Part shown: piece by piece, positions 8,708 to 16,233 of the stretch
Layout of the letters: the number at the start of each line of letters is the position of its first letter
Numbering within the stretch: the stretch's first letter is position 1
From: Maricaulis sp048269565
GTDB taxonomy: Bacteria > Pseudomonadota > Alphaproteobacteria > Caulobacterales > Maricaulaceae
DNA length: 64,000 nucleotides
Assembly (NCBI RefSeq): GCF_048269565.1
Contig: NZ_JBLXIK010000003.1
Location: 124,001-188,000, forward strand
Direction of reading: 5' to 3'
Program-made: the position numbers and the translations under genes
Notes under the pieces: model-generated
The model's input: only the letters and a program-made list of their open reading frames with translations
Told to the model about the DNA's origin: nothing
Databases searched by the model: none

Positions 8708-8804
8708 TTCCCCCGGATTTATTCCGGGGTCTGCCGGAGGAGAATCCAGCCAGGCTGCCAACGCGTGGCAGGCCCCGGAATTCGCTGCGCTCCTCCGGGG
8801 GAAG
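8708..8804. repeat. Nested palindromic repeat (REP-like)
   Basis: Outer arms CTTCCCCCGGA (8708-8718) and its exact complement (8794-8804) enclose second arms at 8722-8735 and 8767-8780 (13 of 14 paired). A shorter alternative hairpin at 8711-8729 shares the left arm. This looks like an extragenic palindromic element of the kind repeated in proteobacterial genomes. Confidence 0.6.
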
Positions 8805-8849
8805 TCGTTTGTGGTGGCGGGTTTGAGTATTGGGGAGAAGCGCCAGCCC

Positions 8850-9230
8850 CTAGCGCTTGCGCTTCTTCCTTGCCGCATAGCGCGCATCGCGTTCGGCCTT
8901 CTTGGCGGCTTCTTCGGCGATATGGCGTTCCAGCTCGGCCTTTTCCTCGGCTTCGCGGGCTGCAGCAGCGGCGGCCTCGGCGGCGAGGGCGGCGGCTTCG
9001 CGTTCGGCGCGTTCGGCGGCCTCGCGGGCTTTGGTTTCTTCCTTCACGCGCTCACGCTCGATGCGGCGTGCTTCGCGGGCCTCGGCAATGGCGGCGCGTT
9101 CGGCGCGCTTGGCGGCCAGCTCGGGGTCGTCGAGTTTCGGGGCGGACTTGAATTTCTCCAGAAGCTTTTTCTTGGCCTCCGCAGCATGCTGTTTGCGGTC
9201 GGCGAATGTCGGATGTGCTGAATTTTTCAA
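8850..9230 (-). CDS. DUF6481-type Ala/Glu/Arg-rich coiled-coil protein
   Basis: About 126 residues from a TTG start at 9230 (LKNSAHPTFADRKQ), with GGGA roughly 10 nt upstream. Starting here leaves the conserved HPTFADRKQHAAEAKKKLLEKF opening of DUF6481 proteins at the N-terminus. A longer ATG start at 9341 would add 37 poorly protein-like residues. The rest is a long charged helix rich in AERAEREA repeats ending in RYAARKKRKR, likely an extended coiled coil and possibly nucleic-acid binding through its basic tail. Function unknown. Flanked on both sides by repeat-rich spacer. Confidence 0.7.
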   Translation of the reverse strand: MKNSAHPTFADRKQHAAEAKKKLLEKFKSAPKLDDPELAAKRAERAAIAEAREARRIERERVKEETKAREAAERAEREAAALAAEAAAAAAREAEEKAELERHIAEEAAKKAERDARYAARKKRKR

Positions 9231-9463
9231 GCTGTAGTCGTCCCTGGTCTGGTTGAAAGCCGGTATGGCGTGCCGAAATTGACGGCGATTGACCCCTGTC
9301 TGCCCCCGCAGACGCGCCAGCACAACCCCGGGCGGATTCATCTTGCATGAGTCGGCCGGCGCAGGGCCGTCTTTGGGGCGCGGTGAGGATGACGGGCGCG
9401 GCGGGCCGGTTCAGCGGCTTATCCCCCACGCTCGACCATTATCCCACGTCATCCCGGTGCAGA

Positions 9464-9540
9464 GGTGACGTGTACCTCTGGTACGCGTCCCACGGGAAAA
9501 GTGAGCCCTCCCCGGGACAGGCACCAGAGGTGCCAGTCCC
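9464..9540. repeat. Paired-hairpin repeat, copy A (GTACC...GGTACGCGTCC family)
   Basis: First hairpin: GACGTGTACC-TCT-GGTACGCGTC within 9464-9493. Second: GGGACAGGCACC-AGA-GGTGCCAGTCCC at 9514-9540. They are joined by a CGGGAAAAG linker. Related copies are at 36620-36646, 37954-38028 and, inverted, 58655-58682. Confidence 0.75.
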
Positions 9541-9583
9541 TCGACATCGCCCGTCTATCCCCCACGCCTGACAATTTTCCCAC

Positions 9584-9664
9584 GTCATCCCGACGCAAGT
9601 CGGGACCTCGACATGGCAGGCGCGGAGCCCGTGATATCGAGGTCCCGACTTGCGTCGGGATGAC
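9584..9664. repeat. Perfect 28-bp inverted repeat with 25-nt spacer
   Basis: Arms 9584-9611 and 9637-9664 are exact complements, beginning GTCATCCCGACGCAAGTCGG. The GTCATCCCGAC...GTCGGGATGAC type is a widespread proteobacterial extragenic repeat. No gene is seen between 9231 and 10160. Confidence 0.8.
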
Positions 9665-9895
9665 GATAAATCGTCAAACTTATCCCCACCCCCTGCACCC
9701 TGGCGCATAATGGCCTCGTTCCGGTTGCACGGGAGGCGTGAGCTCAGTCACTTGCGGCGATCGGGAGCGTGGAGCTCGTCCGGGCGGAGGTTTGACAACC
9801 CGAGCGCTGGCGTGGCCACCGGAGAGGAAGGCGGCACAAAGCTCGACCGTTGACTCCACTCCGGTTTCGAGACGGGGGCCGCAAGGCGTCCGAGT

Positions 9896-10026
9896 AAATC
9901 TCCACGTGCGGGACGTTTCGAATGTCTCACTTACTTATTGCGCTAAACGGCATTCGCCGCGTCCCGCACACCTCCCAAGTCGGGGAGGGCCACTCAAACC
10001 TCCAGCGGCGAGCCGCGTGGAGATTT
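9896..10026 (+). ncRNA. Candidate structured RNA upstream of the ubiTUV operon
   Basis: Two perfect helices abut: 11 bp (AAATCTCCACG at 9896-9906 with 10016-10026) and 9 bp (TGCGGGACG at 9907-9915 with 9960-9968). A third hairpin, CCTCCC/GGGAGG, is at 9971-9988. Together they make a multibranch fold. Further short helices, including a GCC-GCAA-GGC hairpin with a GNRA loop, lie just upstream (9780-9890). It matches no RNA I can name: it lacks the RNase P, SRP and tmRNA signatures. Strand and function are unknown, and no clear terminator follows. Confidence 0.35.
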
Positions 10027-10076
10027 TCGTGCAGGATTGACGGGCTGGCTGCGTGCCTATGTCGCAGAATCATGTT

Positions 10077-10090
10077 TTGATATTTATCAA
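10077..10090 (+). promoter_or_regulatory. Perfect FNR-type box before ubiT
   Basis: TTGAT-ATTT-ATCAA is an exact match to the FNR/FixK consensus TTGAT-N4-ATCAA and ends 70 nt before the ubiT ATG. This would activate the operon under low oxygen, when UbiTUV is needed. Confidence 0.8.
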
Positions 10091-10160
10091 GACTTGGCGT
10101 TATCACTGCAGCATCAGGTTGGGCCCGACCGGGCGCAAACCGGATGAGGAGCGAGCCAGC

Positions 10161-10724
10161 ATGATGTCAGAGTTTCTTGCCCGCCATGCCAGGACCGTCA
10201 GCCGCGGTATCGCCGCAAAACACTGGCCGCGCGGCCCGGTCGGGCGCGGCGCGGCGCGGGCGGCCTGCCTGGCGCTGCAGCCGGCGGCGCTGATGCTGAC
10301 GGCGTCGCTGCGGCGGCTGGCGCGGCAGCGGCCGGAGGTGTTTGACCGGCTCGGCCCGGCCCGCCAGGCCCGCATCCTGATCTGTCCCGCCGGCCTGCCG
10401 ATGGCCTTTCTGGTCAGCCCCGATGGCGCGCGCGGCTCGGTCAGCCTAGTGCCGGCCTCGGCGCCCGTCGCGTGCGAGGCGCGGATCGAGGCGCCGCTGG
10501 ATCTGCTGCTGCAGTTGATGCAGGGCAGTGAGGATGGCGATGCCGCCTTCTTTGCCGCCGAACTGTGGATCGAGGGCGAGACCGCCAGCGTGCTCAGCCT
10601 GCGCAATGCGATCGAGGAGGCGGAGCTGACACTGGCCGATCTGCTGCCCCTGCCAGCGCTGCCCTCGCTGCCGCCGCTGCCGCCGGCGCCATGGCGGCCG
10701 GCGATGCCCGGGAGCCGGTCATGA
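10161..10724 (+). CDS. ubiT: UbiT-like SCP2-domain accessory factor, O2-independent ubiquinone pathway
   Basis: 187 residues from ATG 10161 (an alternative ATG is at 10164), with GAGGAG about 9 nt upstream. A longer in-frame start would overlap the FNR box and is rejected. The middle (about 45-165) has the SCP2/sterol-carrier pattern seen in UbiT: hydrophobic strands around ILICPAGLPMAFLV, and DLLLQLMQGSEDGDAAFFAAELWIEGE near the end. UbiT is thought to bind ubiquinone precursors and present them to the anaerobic hydroxylases. The C-terminus is proline-rich. Its stop overlaps the ubiU ATG (ATGA), so the genes are translationally coupled. Confidence 0.85.
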   Translation: MMSEFLARHARTVSRGIAAKHWPRGPVGRGAARAACLALQPAALMLTASLRRLARQRPEVFDRLGPARQARILICPAGLPMAFLVSPDGARGSVSLVPASAPVACEARIEAPLDLLLQLMQGSEDGDAAFFAAELWIEGETASVLSLRNAIEEAELTLADLLPLPALPSLPPLPPAPWRPAMPGSRS

Positions 10725-11719
10725 GCCGCGGTGCGCTCGAACTGGTCTGCCCGGCGGGCACGCCCTCGGCCCTGCGGGCCGCGGTCAGGGCCGGCGCCGA
10801 CACGGTGTATTGCGGTCTGCGCGACGAGACCAATGCCCGCAATTTCCCCGGCCTCAATTTCTCCCCCGACGAGCTGGCCGACGCCGTCACCCATGCCCAC
10901 CAGGGCGGGGCCCGGGTGATGGTGGCGATCAATACCTTCGCCCAGGCCGGCCGGGTCGCGATCTGGCACAATGCCGTCGATGCGGCGGCACAGGCCGGCG
11001 CCCATGCCGTCATCGCCGCTGACATGGCGGTGCTCGAGCACGCCGCGAACCGGCATCCCGGTCTGCGGCTGCATCTCTCGGTCCAGGCGGCCGCCGGCAC
11101 GCCGGAAGCGATCCGCTTCTATGCCGAGCGCTTTGGCGTCAAACGGGTGGTGTTGCCGCGCATCCTGTCCATCCCCGAGATCAAGGCACTGACCGGCGAG
11201 ATCGATATCGAGGTCGAGGTGTTCGCCTTTGGCGGGATGTGCGTCATGACCGAGGGGCGTTGCGACCTGTCCTCCTATGTCACCGGCCGTTCGCCCAATC
11301 TCGACGGCGTCTGTTCACCTCCCGAGGCGGTCAGCTATTCGCGCCGGGGCACGAGCCGCTCGGTGGCGCTGGGCGGGTTGACGATCGACCGCCAGGAGGA
11401 CGGCGAGCCGCTGGGCTATCCGACCCTGTGCAAGGGCCGTTTCATGGCCGGCGGCAAGACGGCGCATCTGTTCGAGGATCCCGTCAGCCTCAATACCATC
11501 GACGTCCTGCCGCACCTGCTCGATGCCGGGGTCACGGCCCTCAAGATCGAGGGACGCCAGCGCGGCAAGGCCTATGTCGAGGCGGTGACGCGCCGCTTCC
11601 GGCAGGCGATCGACGCGCTTGGCCGGCCGGACAGCGCGGCGGCGGCAACGGCAAATCTTGACGCCATGGCCGAAGGCCAGCGCAGCACGGTGGGAGCGTA
11701 CAAGAAGACATGGCGCTGA
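10721..11719 (+). CDS. ubiU: UbiU, U32-family Fe-S protein for O2-independent ubiquinone hydroxylation
   Basis: 332-residue cytosolic protein of the peptidase U32 family. With UbiV it forms the 4Fe-4S heterodimer that hydroxylates ubiquinone precursors without O2. Four cysteines at 174, 181, 198 and 237 reproduce the spacing of the cluster ligands in E. coli UbiU (169, 176, 193, 232). The N-terminal barrel start (LELVCPAGTPSALRAAVRAGADTVYCGL) is typical. It overlaps ubiT by 4 nt and ubiV by 10 nt. Confidence 0.95.
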   Translation: MSRGALELVCPAGTPSALRAAVRAGADTVYCGLRDETNARNFPGLNFSPDELADAVTHAHQGGARVMVAINTFAQAGRVAIWHNAVDAAAQAGAHAVIAADMAVLEHAANRHPGLRLHLSVQAAAGTPEAIRFYAERFGVKRVVLPRILSIPEIKALTGEIDIEVEVFAFGGMCVMTEGRCDLSSYVTGRSPNLDGVCSPPEAVSYSRRGTSRSVALGGLTIDRQEDGEPLGYPTLCKGRFMAGGKTAHLFEDPVSLNTIDVLPHLLDAGVTALKIEGRQRGKAYVEAVTRRFRQAIDALGRPDSAAAATANLDAMAEGQRSTVGAYKKTWR

Positions 11720-12618
11720 AACCTGCCCCGATCGCCCTGAGCCTGGGGCCGCTCTATTTCAACTGGCCGTCGGCGCAAGTGCTGGATTTCTATGCCCGCA
11801 TTGCCGATGAATGCCCGGTCGAGCGCGTCTATCTCGGCGAGATTGTCTGCGGCAAGCGCGCGCCGCTGACCCAGGCCGCCATCGCCAGCGCCGCCGAACG
11901 GCTCGAGCGCGGCGGCAAGACGGTAATCTGGTCGACCCTGATCTCACCGGTCAATCGTCGCGAGCGGCGTCTGACCGAAGAGCTGGCGGCCGATGGCGAG
12001 CATGTCGAGCTCAATGATTTCGGCGGTCTGGCCAGCCGCGGCGGCGGTGCGTTCACGGCCGGTCCCTTCCTCAATGTCTATAATGAGAGCACGGCGAGCA
12101 TGCTGCAGCAGATGGGCTGTACGCGCTGGTGTCCGCCGGTCGAGCTGTCGCTGCCGGCCATCGCCGAAATCGCGACGCACTGCCCGGGGCTGGAGATTGA
12201 ACTGTTCGGCTTCGGACGTCTGCCGCTGGCCCATTCCGGGCGCTGCTATCACGCCCGCCAGCACGGGCTCAATCGCGACAGCTGCCGTTATGTCTGCGAG
12301 CAGGACCCTGATGGCTGCCGCGTCTCGACGCTCGATGGCACGGCCTTTCTCGCCTTCAACGGCGTCCAGACCCTGTCTGACGGGCTGCAACTGTGTACCG
12401 AGACGCCGGACGGTCTGCGCCAGGCAGGAATTTCGGCGCTGCGCCTGTCACCGCACAGCGTCGGCATGGTCGAGGTCGCGGTGGCGCTACGCCGCTATTT
12501 TGATGGCCAGACCGCGCTTGGCGAAATGGTGGAGACGGTGCGCGCCAGCACGCTGCCACTGCCGCTGGTCAATGGCTATCTGGCAGGAAAGGCTGGGCTG
12601 GAATGGACGATTCCATGA
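11710..12618 (+). CDS. ubiV: UbiV, U32-family partner of UbiU
   Basis: 302 residues. Cysteines at 47, 179, 192 and 196 correspond to the E. coli UbiV cluster ligands (39, 180, 193, 197). The motifs GPLYFNWP and YLGEIVCGKR are family hallmarks. Works with UbiU in the cytosol to hydroxylate the ubiquinone ring anaerobically. The start ATG lies inside the end of ubiU. Its own stop overlaps the chorismate-mutase-fold gene, so all four genes should be one transcript. Confidence 0.95.
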   Translation: MALKPAPIALSLGPLYFNWPSAQVLDFYARIADECPVERVYLGEIVCGKRAPLTQAAIASAAERLERGGKTVIWSTLISPVNRRERRLTEELAADGEHVELNDFGGLASRGGGAFTAGPFLNVYNESTASMLQQMGCTRWCPPVELSLPAIAEIATHCPGLEIELFGFGRLPLAHSGRCYHARQHGLNRDSCRYVCEQDPDGCRVSTLDGTAFLAFNGVQTLSDGLQLCTETPDGLRQAGISALRLSPHSVGMVEVAVALRRYFDGQTALGEMVETVRASTLPLPLVNGYLAGKAGLEWTIP

Positions 12619-12980
12619 TTGCCGCGAAAGACGGGGCGATTGACGGGGCCGAACTCGCCGCCGTGCGGGTGAAGATCGACCGCGTTGACCGGCAATTGGT
12701 CAGGCTGTTGGCGGTCCGCAAATCGCTGGTCGAGGCGGCCGCGCAGATCAAGCGCTATCCGCGCTATGTCGTCGATGCCGATCGCAATGAGGCGGTACAG
12801 GCGAATGTGCGCCGCTGCGCGCGCGAATTTGGTCTCCCGGAAGCCTTCGCGGAGCGGGTCTGGCGCTTTTTGACCGAGCTCTGGATCCGTCACCAGATCG
12901 AATGGATGGTACGCGAAAGCGGCGAGACCCCTTACGCCGGCCGTGAAAACGGCGAGCATCGTGCGGCGGGGTTGCGGTAG
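12603..12980 (+). CDS. AroQ/PchB-fold chorismate mutase-like protein in the ubiTUV operon
   Basis: 125 residues from ATG 12603 (an alternative ATG at 12615 makes a 4-nt ATGA overlap with ubiV). All-helical AroQ fold: first helix VRVKIDRVDRQLVRLLAVRK supplies the usual Arg pair, then Lys in AAQIKRYP, Arg in DADRNEAV, and Gln in WIRHQIEWM. The Glu that follows the third Arg in E. coli chorismate mutase (E52) is Asn here. The last helix resembles PchB isochorismate-pyruvate lyase (AEQIKYW). Either chorismate mutase or a chorismate/isochorismate lyase-like activity is possible. Its place as fourth gene of an anaerobic ubiquinone operon suggests a link to chorismate, the ring precursor. Confidence 0.8.
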   Translation: MDDSMIAAKDGAIDGAELAAVRVKIDRVDRQLVRLLAVRKSLVEAAAQIKRYPRYVVDADRNEAVQANVRRCAREFGLPEAFAERVWRFLTELWIRHQIEWMVRESGETPYAGRENGEHRAAGLR

Positions 12981-13011
12981 TTCTTTTATTTTAACTCGTT
13001 AAAACAGTCCA

Positions 13012-13770
13012 TTAGCGCACATAGCTCGCGCCATTGATATCGATACAGCTGCCCGTCGCGCTCTGGCAGGCACCCGAGGCGAGGAAGGCGCACATGGCGG
13101 CGATCTCTTCCGGTTCGGCCATGCGGCCGATCGGGATTTCCGACTGGGCCGCGGCGATGCCGGCCGCGTTCTGCGGCGCCATGCGGGTATTGATCCAGCC
13201 CGGGGTGAGGGCATAGGCGTAGATCGCGTCGGGGCCCCACTGGCGGGCAATCGTCTTGGTCAGCGACAGCAGGGCGGCTTTCGAGGCGCCATAGGCCATG
13301 TGGTCACGGTCCTCGCCGCGATAGCCGGCGCGGCTGGAGATATTGACGATCGAACCGCCGCCGCGCTCCACCATGCCGGGAATGGCGGCGCGGCAGATAT
13401 CGGCGACCGCCATCAGATTGACCTGCAGGATACCGGCCCAGCCGGCCTCCCATTCGGCGTCGCTGGCCTCGAAGGGCGTCGTCCAGTGAATGCCGGCATT
13501 GTTGATAATGGTGTCGAGCCTGCCGCCGGCGAGATGCTGTGCCGCCTCGACCAGGTCGCGTCCGGCGCCGGGCATCGACAGATCGGCCTGGATCGCCCCG
13601 AGCGCCCGCGGTCCGATCTCGCGCACCGCCAGATCGGCATCGCTCATATTGGCATTGCCGTGCAGCACCACTTCGGCGCCCTGTTCGGCAAACAGTTTCG
13701 CCGCCGCCAGGCCAACGCCATGGCTGGAACCGGTGATCAGGGCGCGCTTGCCGGCGAGGGGGAGGTGCAT
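13012..13770 (-). CDS. SDR-family NAD(P)-dependent oxidoreductase
   Basis: 252-residue classical short-chain dehydrogenase. The cofactor motif is TGSSHGVG (~14-21), followed by NNAG (~90) and the catalytic Ser-Tyr-Lys in NISSRAGYRG and YGASKAAL. The C-terminus ends in GSCIDINGASYVR, the usual SDR close. Substrate unknown. Convergent with the ubiTUV operon across a 31-nt AT-rich spacer that carries a small TTTTAAC/GTTAAAA dyad (12989-13004). Confidence 0.9.
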   Translation of the reverse strand: MHLPLAGKRALITGSSHGVGLAAAKLFAEQGAEVVLHGNANMSDADLAVREIGPRALGAIQADLSMPGAGRDLVEAAQHLAGGRLDTIINNAGIHWTTPFEASDAEWEAGWAGILQVNLMAVADICRAAIPGMVERGGGSIVNISSRAGYRGEDRDHMAYGASKAALLSLTKTIARQWGPDAIYAYALTPGWINTRMAPQNAAGIAAAQSEIPIGRMAEPEEIAAMCAFLASGACQSATGSCIDINGASYVR

Positions 13771-13862
13771 GACGGTATCCTGTGAGACTGGAAGGCTGGC
13801 GCCGTGTTAGGCGAAATCGCGGGCGGAGCCAAGCGGCGGGCCCAAGCCGGAACGGCTGCGCC

Positions 13863-14603
13863 TCAGGCCTCGCAGGCCGCCGCCATGAAGGCATCCATCC
13901 TCGCGCGCAAATCATCGAGCTGGGCGTTCACCATGGCGCTGGCATCGGTGACCGAACGGGCGAGCTCGGCAGTGTCCGGTGTCGGCGCTTGCGGGGTGTC
14001 GTCGGGATTGCCGAGCAGGGCTGCGGCCTGGTTGAGCCTGTCCATCGACTGTTCGAGCTCGGTCATGGTCTGCGCCATGGTCAGGCGGAATGAGTTGGAG
14101 AATTTCAGGCGCGTATGCCGGGCCTTTGATTGCTCAGCCTCGGAATAACTCGTCAGGGCAACCCCGATATCGAGCAGCGCCGCGCGGGTGAGGGCATCAA
14201 TGACGATGTCCGCAGATGCCGATGAATGGCCGGCTGGACGGCTGGCATCGCGCAGGAGCTTGGACAGGACCGCAGCATAGCCGGTCAGGAAGGCATGCGG
14301 TTCCAGGCCGATGGAGCAGTGGACATGGCCGATGCGCCGGGCGGATTCCAGATAGGTCTCGTCGAACAGGCCGGTGAGAAGGGAGCGCCAGTGTTCATAC
14401 TGCTTCTGGCGGACATGGCCGAGTTGTTCGATATCCGCAAAATAGGCCGACAGGTCAGGGCTTTCCGCGATGGTGGTGTAAAGTTCTAGCAGAGCCTTTT
14501 TCAAACGGGGCGCATGTTCATGCCCCCAACGGTCCATTTCCTCGCACGCATCCTGGGTCAGCCCCATGGCATCAACCAGCTGACGAAACTCCGCGAAATC
14601 CAT
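13863..14603 (-). CDS. Protoglobin-domain (globin-coupled sensor-type) protein without output domain
   Basis: 246 residues. Residues ~1-165 match the protoglobin/HemAT sensor globin: helices with AYFADIEQLGHVRQKQYEHW and the proximal-His segment RRIGHVHCSIGLEPHAFLTGY. Such domains bind heme and sense O2, NO or CO. Normally a methyl-accepting, GGDEF or kinase domain follows. Here only about 80 helical residues come after, including SMDRLNQAAALLG and a Pro/Thr-rich linker, and no catalytic motif is visible. It may act through a partner. Next to the O2-independent ubiquinone genes, which makes a redox role tempting but unproven. Confidence 0.8.
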   Translation of the reverse strand: MDFAEFRQLVDAMGLTQDACEEMDRWGHEHAPRLKKALLELYTTIAESPDLSAYFADIEQLGHVRQKQYEHWRSLLTGLFDETYLESARRIGHVHCSIGLEPHAFLTGYAAVLSKLLRDASRPAGHSSASADIVIDALTRAALLDIGVALTSYSEAEQSKARHTRLKFSNSFRLTMAQTMTELEQSMDRLNQAAALLGNPDDTPQAPTPDTAELARSVTDASAMVNAQLDDLRARMDAFMAAACEA

Positions 14604-14771
14604 AGCGCCATCCCGGCCACCGGTGGTTGCGGCCGCGAATCAATGCAGCTCCGGTGACGGGTCAGGTTTCCGCCCTTCAGCCGGGGCGTCAATGGGGGCG
14701 CGCCATTCCTCGCCCGCCAGGGCGGGGCATGTGCCTGGTCCTGTGACCCGGCCCATGCCTCAAGCCCGTGC

Positions 14772-16193
14772 CTAGCTCATCTGCTTCTTCGCCACCGTCT
14801 CGTAGAACTTCCCGTAGGGCGGGGCGAGCAGGCGTGAGGGGTGCCATTTGCCGGTGGCGAAGACCGAGCGTTCATGGGTAAAGGTCAGAAAGCCGGCCTC
14901 GCCATGATAGGCGCCCTGGCCCGACGCGCCGATGCCGCCAAAGGGCAGGTCGGGGATGGAGAGGTGGAGGAGATTGGTATTGATGCCAACGCCGCCGGAC
15001 TGGCTCTGGTCGAGAATGCGCGCCGCCATCTCCTTGTCGGTGGAATAGACATAGAGCGCGAGCGGGTGATCATGATCGGCGACGTAGCCGGTCGCGGAAT
15101 CGATCTCGCTATAGCCGACCACCGGCAGCAGGGGCCCGAAGATTTCCTCGGTCATCAGCTTGGAATCGGCGGGCGGGTTGAGGATGACCGTTGGCGGGAT
15201 CTTGCGCGCCGCCTGGGCGGCCTGGGCGTCATGCTTGGCCTGCAGGATCTCGGCACCGCCGGCGCGGGCTTCCTCGATCATGGCCGCAAGGCGTTCGTAA
15301 TGGCGGTCGGAAACGATGGCGGTATAGGCGTCATCGCTGGCGGCTTCGGGGAATTCATGTTCGGCGATCTTGATGATCGCCTCGCCCATGGACTTTTCCT
15401 CACCCTTGGGGACCATGACATAATCGGGCGCGACGCAGGTCTGGCCGGCATTGAAGAACTTGCCCCAGCCGATTGATTTGGCGGCGCTGACCTTGGGGTA
15501 GCCGGGCGTGACGATGGCCGGCGACTTGCCGCCGAGTTCCAGCGTCACCGGCACCAGGTTTTCCGCCGCCGCCATGGCGACAAGACGGCCGACCTGGGTC
15601 GAGCCGGTATAGAAGAGATGGTCGAATTTCAGCGAGCTGAAAGCCTGGCCAACCGCCGGACCGCCGGTAATGACGCAGACATGGTTTTCCTCGAAGGCCT
15701 CGCCGATCAGGCTTTTGAGCAGTTCCGAGGTGGCGGGCGTGAGTTCGGACGGTTTGATCATGGCGCGGCAACCGGCACCGAGCGCGGCGACCAGCGGGGC
15801 CATGGCCAGCTGGAAGGGATAGTTCCACGGCGAAACAATCCCGACCACACCCTTGGGCTCGCGGCGGATGGTGGCCTTGCCCGGCGCCATTGTCATCGGT
15901 ACGCCGACCTTGCGGCTCTTGGCCCATTTGGCGAGATGTTTCGCGGTATGATCGGCATCCTGGATGACGAAGGCGATCTCGCCGATCACGCTCTCCTGTT
16001 TGGCGCGATTGCCGAAATCGCGGCTGATCGCCTCGCAGATTGCGTCGCTATTCTTGCGGCACAGATCCGCGATGCGCGCCAGATCGGCCTTGCGCAATTC
16101 CAGCGGCCGGTGGCGTTCATGGCGGAAGGCCTCCTGCTGGGCGGCGAGCAGGGATTTCATGCGTTCGATCTGTTTCGCTTCGGCGTCGCTCAT
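14772..16193 (-). CDS. Coniferyl-aldehyde-dehydrogenase-type aldehyde dehydrogenase
   Basis: 473 residues. ALDH superfamily: cofactor-site SPWNYPFQLAMAPL (~120), FTGS-like FYTGSTQVG, catalytic Glu in ELGGKSP (~215) and catalytic Cys in NAGQTCVAPDY (~250). The CalB/class-3-like length and C-terminal RLLAPPYGKFYETVAKKQ match coniferyl or long-chain aldehyde dehydrogenases. It oxidises an aldehyde to the acid with NAD(P)+. It begins 40 nt after the GMC oxidoreductase on the same strand, so alcohol-to-aldehyde-to-acid steps would be co-expressed. Confidence 0.9.
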   Translation of the reverse strand: MSDAEAKQIERMKSLLAAQQEAFRHERHRPLELRKADLARIADLCRKNSDAICEAISRDFGNRAKQESVIGEIAFVIQDADHTAKHLAKWAKSRKVGVPMTMAPGKATIRREPKGVVGIVSPWNYPFQLAMAPLVAALGAGCRAMIKPSELTPATSELLKSLIGEAFEENHVCVITGGPAVGQAFSSLKFDHLFYTGSTQVGRLVAMAAAENLVPVTLELGGKSPAIVTPGYPKVSAAKSIGWGKFFNAGQTCVAPDYVMVPKGEEKSMGEAIIKIAEHEFPEAASDDAYTAIVSDRHYERLAAMIEEARAGGAEILQAKHDAQAAQAARKIPPTVILNPPADSKLMTEEIFGPLLPVVGYSEIDSATGYVADHDHPLALYVYSTDKEMAARILDQSQSGGVGINTNLLHLSIPDLPFGGIGASGQGAYHGEAGFLTFTHERSVFATGKWHPSRLLAPPYGKFYETVAKKQMS

Positions 16194-16233
16194 CGCGGCC
16201 TCCTTGTTGGTCTGCGGCTGATCCCGACCGGGA

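Noticed and set aside
9347..9710. Short open frames with peptides such as DVYLWYASHGK
   Set aside because: These come from the palindromic GTACC/GGTAC repeat and recur wherever that repeat occurs (also 37.9 kb); not genes.
9738..10040. 100-codon frame and tmRNA/RNase P/SRP RNA identity for the structured region
   Set aside because: The peptide is not protein-like, and the sequence lacks a tag frame or CCA end, the RNase P core and the SRP tetraloop motifs.
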